Origin: Porticoccaceae bacterium
Lineage (GTDB): Bacteria; Pseudomonadota; Gammaproteobacteria; Pseudomonadales; Porticoccaceae
Length of the DNA stretch: 64,000 nucleotides
Direction of reading: 5' to 3'
Assembly (NCBI GenBank): GCA_026005035.1
Contig: BPKH01000001.1
Location: 1 to 64,000 of the forward strand
Every line of letters begins with the position of its first letter. Within the stretch, counting starts at the first letter, position 1. Both the position numbers and the translations under genes were made by a program. Under the pieces are notes generated by a model. That model had not been told where the DNA came from and did not search any database. It was given only the letters and a program-made list of their open reading frames with translations. Positions 61,995-64,000 of this stretch are shown piece after piece.

Positions 61995-62096
61995 TCAGCG
62001 GCGACCGCCGCCCCGGGCCAGCCGACGGGCTTCGTCCAAGGCGATGGCACCGCCCAACAAACCACTGACGATGAGCATGAGATAGGTGATGGCCAT
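61995..62096 (-). CDS. Small membrane peptide, 33 residues
   Basis: Unrecognised short ORF with its own signals: GGAGG 6-10 nt upstream of the ATG, a promoter 34-62 nt upstream and a terminator 26 nt downstream. It reads MAITYLMLIVSGLLGGAIAL then DEARRLARGGGRR: one hydrophobic helix followed by a basic tail, a common layout for tiny inner-membrane regulators. No relative is known to me. Sits between tRNA-Leu and tRNA-Cys. Confidence 0.65.
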   Translation of the reverse strand: MAITYLMLIVSGLLGGAIALDEARRLARGGGRR

Positions 62097-62129
62097 GGGC
62101 GCCTCCGCTTCCAGATCCTGTTGGCGAAA

Positions 62130-62158
62130 ACCTTAGCAGCCGCGCACTCATGATTGAA
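62130..62158 (-). promoter_or_regulatory. Promoter of the small-peptide unit (copy A)
   Basis: Minus strand TTCAAT (62153-62158) and TAAGGT (62130-62135), spacer 17 nt, with an AT-rich upstream tract at 62159-62195. The same TTCAAT plus 17-nt spacing recurs 249 nt upstream (copy B), inside an identical 18-bp block. Confidence 0.6.
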
Positions 62159-62165
62159 ATGTATT
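62148..62165. repeat. 18-bp direct repeat, copy A
   Basis: TCATGATTGAAATGTATT, identical to 62397-62414. Both copies cover a -35 region and precede AT-rich tracts. Perfect identity in an otherwise dissimilar, GC-rich region suggests a duplicated control element. Confidence 0.85.
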
Positions 62166-62286
62166 GTTATCATTTTATACATAAATTTTATTCATGTTAT
62201 GCCGCCGCGAACCGGCCGCCGTCGACGTCCTCGCTCGCCCGCAAAGCGGGCCGTCCCGCCTTCCGCTGGACCCGCGAAACGGAGCA

Positions 62287-62317
62287 AAACAAAAAAAGAG
62301 GAGCCCAAGGGCTCCTC
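62287..62317 (-). terminator. Intrinsic terminator of the small RNA unit
   Basis: A 9-bp perfect stem (62298-62306 GAGGAGCCC with 62309-62317) with a 2-nt loop, followed on the minus strand by seven T (62291-62297) and more T/G. One of the strongest terminators in the window. The 62166-62286 stretch beyond it, up to copy A, shows no gene. Confidence 0.88.
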
Positions 62318-62372
62318 AAGGCTTTTCCAGGGGGGTAGGAACTGTGAAGGTCCGCTTGGGATCGCCTTCACG
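62291..62372 (-). ncRNA. Candidate small RNA, about 80 nt
   Basis: Between promoter copy B and a strong terminator is a short transcript with no start codon plus ribosome site. It contains a 7-bp stem GTGAAGG / CCTTCAC (62360-62366 with 62341-62345 region) around a 14-nt loop, then a C-rich single-stranded stretch (CCTACCCCCCTGG), then the terminator stem. C-rich loops of this kind can pair with G-rich ribosome-binding sites. Not a known family by eye. Confidence 0.55.
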
Positions 62373-62378
62373 AACAAC

Positions 62379-62407
62379 ACTATAGCGGCTGCCCTTTCAT
62401 GATTGAA
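62379..62407 (-). promoter_or_regulatory. Promoter of the small RNA unit (copy B)
   Basis: Minus strand TTCAAT (62402-62407) and TATAGT (62379-62384), spacer 17 nt, downstream of a T/A tract at 62408-62440. The -10 is better than in copy A. Confidence 0.65.
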
Positions 62408-62414
62408 ATGTATT
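62397..62414. repeat. 18-bp direct repeat, copy B
   Basis: TCATGATTGAAATGTATT, identical to copy A at 62148-62165; 249 nt apart, same orientation, each covering the -35 of a short unit. Confidence 0.85.
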
Positions 62415-62459
62415 ATTTTTATTTTTTGAATAACTTAGGTTCATGAATTGGAGGGACAA

Positions 62460-62493
62460 ACGGCGACCGCCTTGGGCCGAAAGCGGTTGCCGT
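62460..62493 (-). terminator. Probable terminator after tRNA-Cys
   Basis: An 11-bp stem with one mismatch (62460-62470 with 62483-62493), loop of 12 nt, lies 18 nt past the tRNA 3' end and is followed by TTTGTCC on the minus strand. Confidence 0.5.
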
Positions 62494-62510
62494 TCTCGTC
62501 AGGGGGAAAT

Positions 62511-62584
62511 TGGAGGCGCGGGTCGGAATCGAACCGGCGTATACGGAGTTGCAGTCCGCTGCATCACCACTCTGCCACCGCGCC
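62511..62584 (-). tRNA. tRNA-Cys (GCA)
   Basis: 74-nt tRNA with CCA. Anticodon GCA in CTGCAAC; acceptor GGCGCGG pairs with CCGCGCC; T arm GGTTCGATTCC. Corresponds to cysT next to pgsA in E. coli; the glyW gene found between pgsA and cysT there is absent. Confidence 0.96.
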
Positions 62585-62626
62585 AAAGCGTGGCTCCAAG
62601 GGCCGTGGCGGCCCCGGAGGGGCGGT

Positions 62627-62654
62627 ATTCTAGGAGAAAGCCGCAGCGATTCAA
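62627..62654 (-). promoter_or_regulatory. Promoter of tRNA-Cys
   Basis: TTGAAT (62649-62654) and TAGAAT (62627-62632), minus strand, spacer 16 nt, overlapping the pgsA stop. Predicted start about 35 nt before the tRNA 5' end. Confidence 0.6.
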
Positions 62655-63235
62655 AGCCCGCCAGGGGGCGGCCTGCGGACGAGGTCGGGCCAGGCCACCT
62701 TGAGGTAGACACTGGCCGTCCAAAGGGTGAGCCCCGCCGCCAGGTAGAGAAGTGTCAGGCCGGCAGCGCCAAGGAATCGGGAGGGACCCGCGGCGACGCC
62801 GGGTTCGGCCATCAGGAGCATGGCGATGGCCGCCATCTGGAAGGTGGTCTTCACCTTGGCGATGCGCGACACCGCCACGCTGGTCCGGCGGCCGAGTTCG
62901 GCCATCCACTCCCGCAGCGCCGAAATCAGGATCTCCCGGCAGATGATCACCATCGCCGGCGCCGCCACCCACAGGGAGGGGCGGCTCTCCACGACCACGA
63001 GCAGCGCCACCGCCACCAGCAGCTTGTCCGCCACCGGGTCGAAAAAAGCGCCGAAGCTGGTTTCCTGGCCCAGGCGGCGCGCCAAGTAGCCGTCGAACCA
63101 ATCGGTGGCCGCCGCCAGCAAGAAGAGCAGGCCGGCGGCCAGGTGGGCGCCCGGCAGGGGCAGGTAGTAGACCACCACCAGGAGGGGAATCAGCGCGATT
63201 CGCAAAAGCGTCAGGCGATTGGGCAGGTTGCACAT
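62651..63235 (-). CDS. pgsA: CDP-diacylglycerol--glycerol-3-phosphate 3-phosphatidyltransferase
   Basis: Makes phosphatidylglycerol phosphate in the inner membrane. The CDP-alcohol phosphotransferase motif DWFDGYLARRLGQ, continued by GAFFDPVADK, is complete (D-G-A-R-G-D-D pattern). 194 residues, about six helices. ATG start MCNLPNRLTLLRI fits the family. Downstream of uvrC by 55 nt, upstream of tRNA-Cys, the conserved order. Confidence 0.96.
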   Translation of the reverse strand: MCNLPNRLTLLRIALIPLLVVVYYLPLPGAHLAAGLLFLLAAATDWFDGYLARRLGQETSFGAFFDPVADKLLVAVALLVVVESRPSLWVAAPAMVIICREILISALREWMAELGRRTSVAVSRIAKVKTTFQMAAIAMLLMAEPGVAAGPSRFLGAAGLTLLYLAAGLTLWTASVYLKVAWPDLVRRPPPGGL

Positions 63236-63290
63236 GACGGCCCCTTCCAGGTGCCCCGACCGAGGCTCGCGCGGCAGTGTACAACGCCGC

Positions 63291-64000
63291 TCACTCGCCG
63301 TGCAGAGCCGCGTAGATCGCTTCCGCCACCTTGCGGTCGATGCCCGGCACGCGCATCAGGTCGGCCACGCTGGCCCTCGCCACCTCTGCAAAGCCACCGA
63401 AGTGGCCGAGCAGCCGTCGCCGCCGCACCGGCCCCACGCCGGGAATGGCCTCCAGCGGGGAGGTGCGGCGCTTGCGGTCTCGCCGGCGGCGATGGCCGGC
63501 GACGGCGAAGCGGTGGGCCTCGTCGCGCACCTGTTGGACGAGCAGCTGCGCCGCGGAGGGCAGGCGCACCTCGCGGCAGTGCCCGCCGCGGTCCAGATGG
63601 AAGCTCTCCCAGCCGGGCCTGCGGTCGGGACCTTTGGCGACGCCGAGCAGGGGCAGCTCCGCCAGGCCGAGCTCGGCGAGCACTGAGCGCGCCCGCGCCA
63701 CCTGACCCCGCCCGCCGTCCACCAGCAAAAGATCGGGCAGCTTTCCCTCCCCCGCGATGAGCCGGCGAAAGCGACGCCGCAGCGCCTGCGCCAGGGCACC
63801 GTAGTCGTCGCCGGGTGCGACGCCGGCGATGGCGAAGCGCCGGTAATCGGCTTTCACCGGCCCTTCGGCGTCGAACACCACGCAGGAGGCCATGGCTTCC
63901 TCTCCCGCGCTGTGGCTGATGTCGAAGCATTCCAGGCGCCCGATGGGCTTTTCCAGCCCGAGGGCGCGCGCCAGCGCCTCGAGGCGCTCGGCGCCGCGGC
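63291..64000 (-). CDS. uvrC: Excinuclease ABC subunit C (5' part beyond the window)
   Basis: Nuclease subunit of UvrABC repair. The 236 residues here cover the C-terminal RNase H-like 5' nuclease domain (GRLECFDISHSAGE with a catalytic Asp, LLLVDGGRGQVA, DEAHRFAVAGHRRRR) and the tandem helix-hairpin-helix (IPGVGPVRRRRLLGHFGG, RVPGIDRKVAEAIY). The N-terminal GIY-YIG half lies past position 64000; the frame is open to the window end. A shorter internal ATG at 63893 is not a real start. Confidence 0.95.
   Translation of the reverse strand, partial: RGAERLEALARALGLEKPIGRLECFDISHSAGEEAMASCVVFDAEGPVKADYRRFAIAGVAPGDDYGALAQALRRRFRRLIAGEGKLPDLLLVDGGRGQVARARSVLAELGLAELPLLGVAKGPDRRPGWESFHLDRGGHCREVRLPSAAQLLVQQVRDEAHRFAVAGHRRRRDRKRRTSPLEAIPGVGPVRRRRLLGHFGGFAEVARASVADLMRVPGIDRKVAEAIYAALHGE

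Noticed and set aside
62192-62380. A 62-codon minus-strand frame running through the small RNA unit
   Set aside because: It starts at a weak codon without a ribosome site and reads through a very strong terminator, so it is unlikely to be translated.

Overview
The window is a GC-rich, tightly packed chromosomal segment of a gammaproteobacterium. Several gene orders point there: (leuC-leuD)-asd-fimV-truA-trpF-accD-folC-dedD-cvpA-purF-metZ, uvrC-pgsA-tRNA-Cys-tRNA-Leu, a fused MnmC, CysB, a YeaC-type protein and a FimV hub protein. It resembles Chromatiales / Ectothiorhodospiraceae-like genomes, but no marker in the window fixes a genus. Many neighbouring genes overlap by 4 nt (ATGA, GTGA or TTGA junctions), and GTG or TTG starts are common. 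There are no rRNAs, transposases, CRISPR arrays or prophage genes.

Layout. 0-5 kb (+): a DUF2889 protein, glutathione peroxidase, flavodoxin and mnmC, with a minus-strand VIT/CCC1 metal transporter between them. 5-5.8 kb: divergent bfr / bfd flanking a Fur box. 5.7-15 kb (-): pyrD, two membrane/periplasmic coiled-coil proteins sharing a C-terminal motif, pepN, DUF2797, yeaC-like, rhomboid and nadK, then tRNA-Asp and tRNA-Val behind a strong promoter. 15.4-22 kb: queD and an MscS-like gene (+), a Lon-family protease with an overlapping unknown gene (-), DUF503 and thpR (+), an epimerase and cysB (-). 22-40 kb (-): msrA, a transglutaminase/DUF58/MoxR unit, then metZ-purF-cvpA-dedD-folC-accD-trpF-truA-fimV-asd-leuD-leuC, with a divergent LysR gene. 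40.9-41.8 kb: trmH and a small protein. 41.9-48 kb (+): a complete second F-type ATPase operon of the N-ATPase kind (atpDCQBEFAG, no atpR, no atpH). 48-52.7 kb (-): an HlyD / double-ABC / two ABC-2 permease exporter (YhiI-RbbA-YhhJ type). 52.8-57.9 kb (-): a selenium locus, selD-mnmH(selU) translationally coupled to a PhnD/PhnC/PhnE-type importer. 58-61.5 kb: an epoxide-hydrolase-like protein, a Dabb protein, an unknown protein, a single-heme c-type cytochrome and a sulfotransferase. 61.5-64 kb (-): tRNA-Leu, two small AT-rich transcription units with duplicated promoters, tRNA-Cys, pgsA and the 3' part of uvrC.

Functional themes. Iron storage (bfr/bfd), oxidative defence (GPx, MsrA), sulfur and amino-acid synthesis (CysB, MetZ, Asd, LeuCD, TrpF), tRNA modification (MnmC, MnmH, TruA, TrmH, QueD) and ion bioenergetics (N-ATPase) dominate. 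MnmC and MnmH act on the same wobble uridine of tRNA: MnmC finishes the 5-methylaminomethyl group and MnmH swaps 2-thio for 2-seleno using SelD product.

Sequence quality. About seventeen one-base insertions, almost all lengthening G or C runs, break otherwise intact genes (DUF2889, GPx, flavodoxin, mnmC, fimV, asd, mnmH, cytochrome). Removing one base at each site restores normal family lengths, so these look like sequencing/assembly errors and not pseudogenes. Coordinates for these genes span the whole repaired reading frame.
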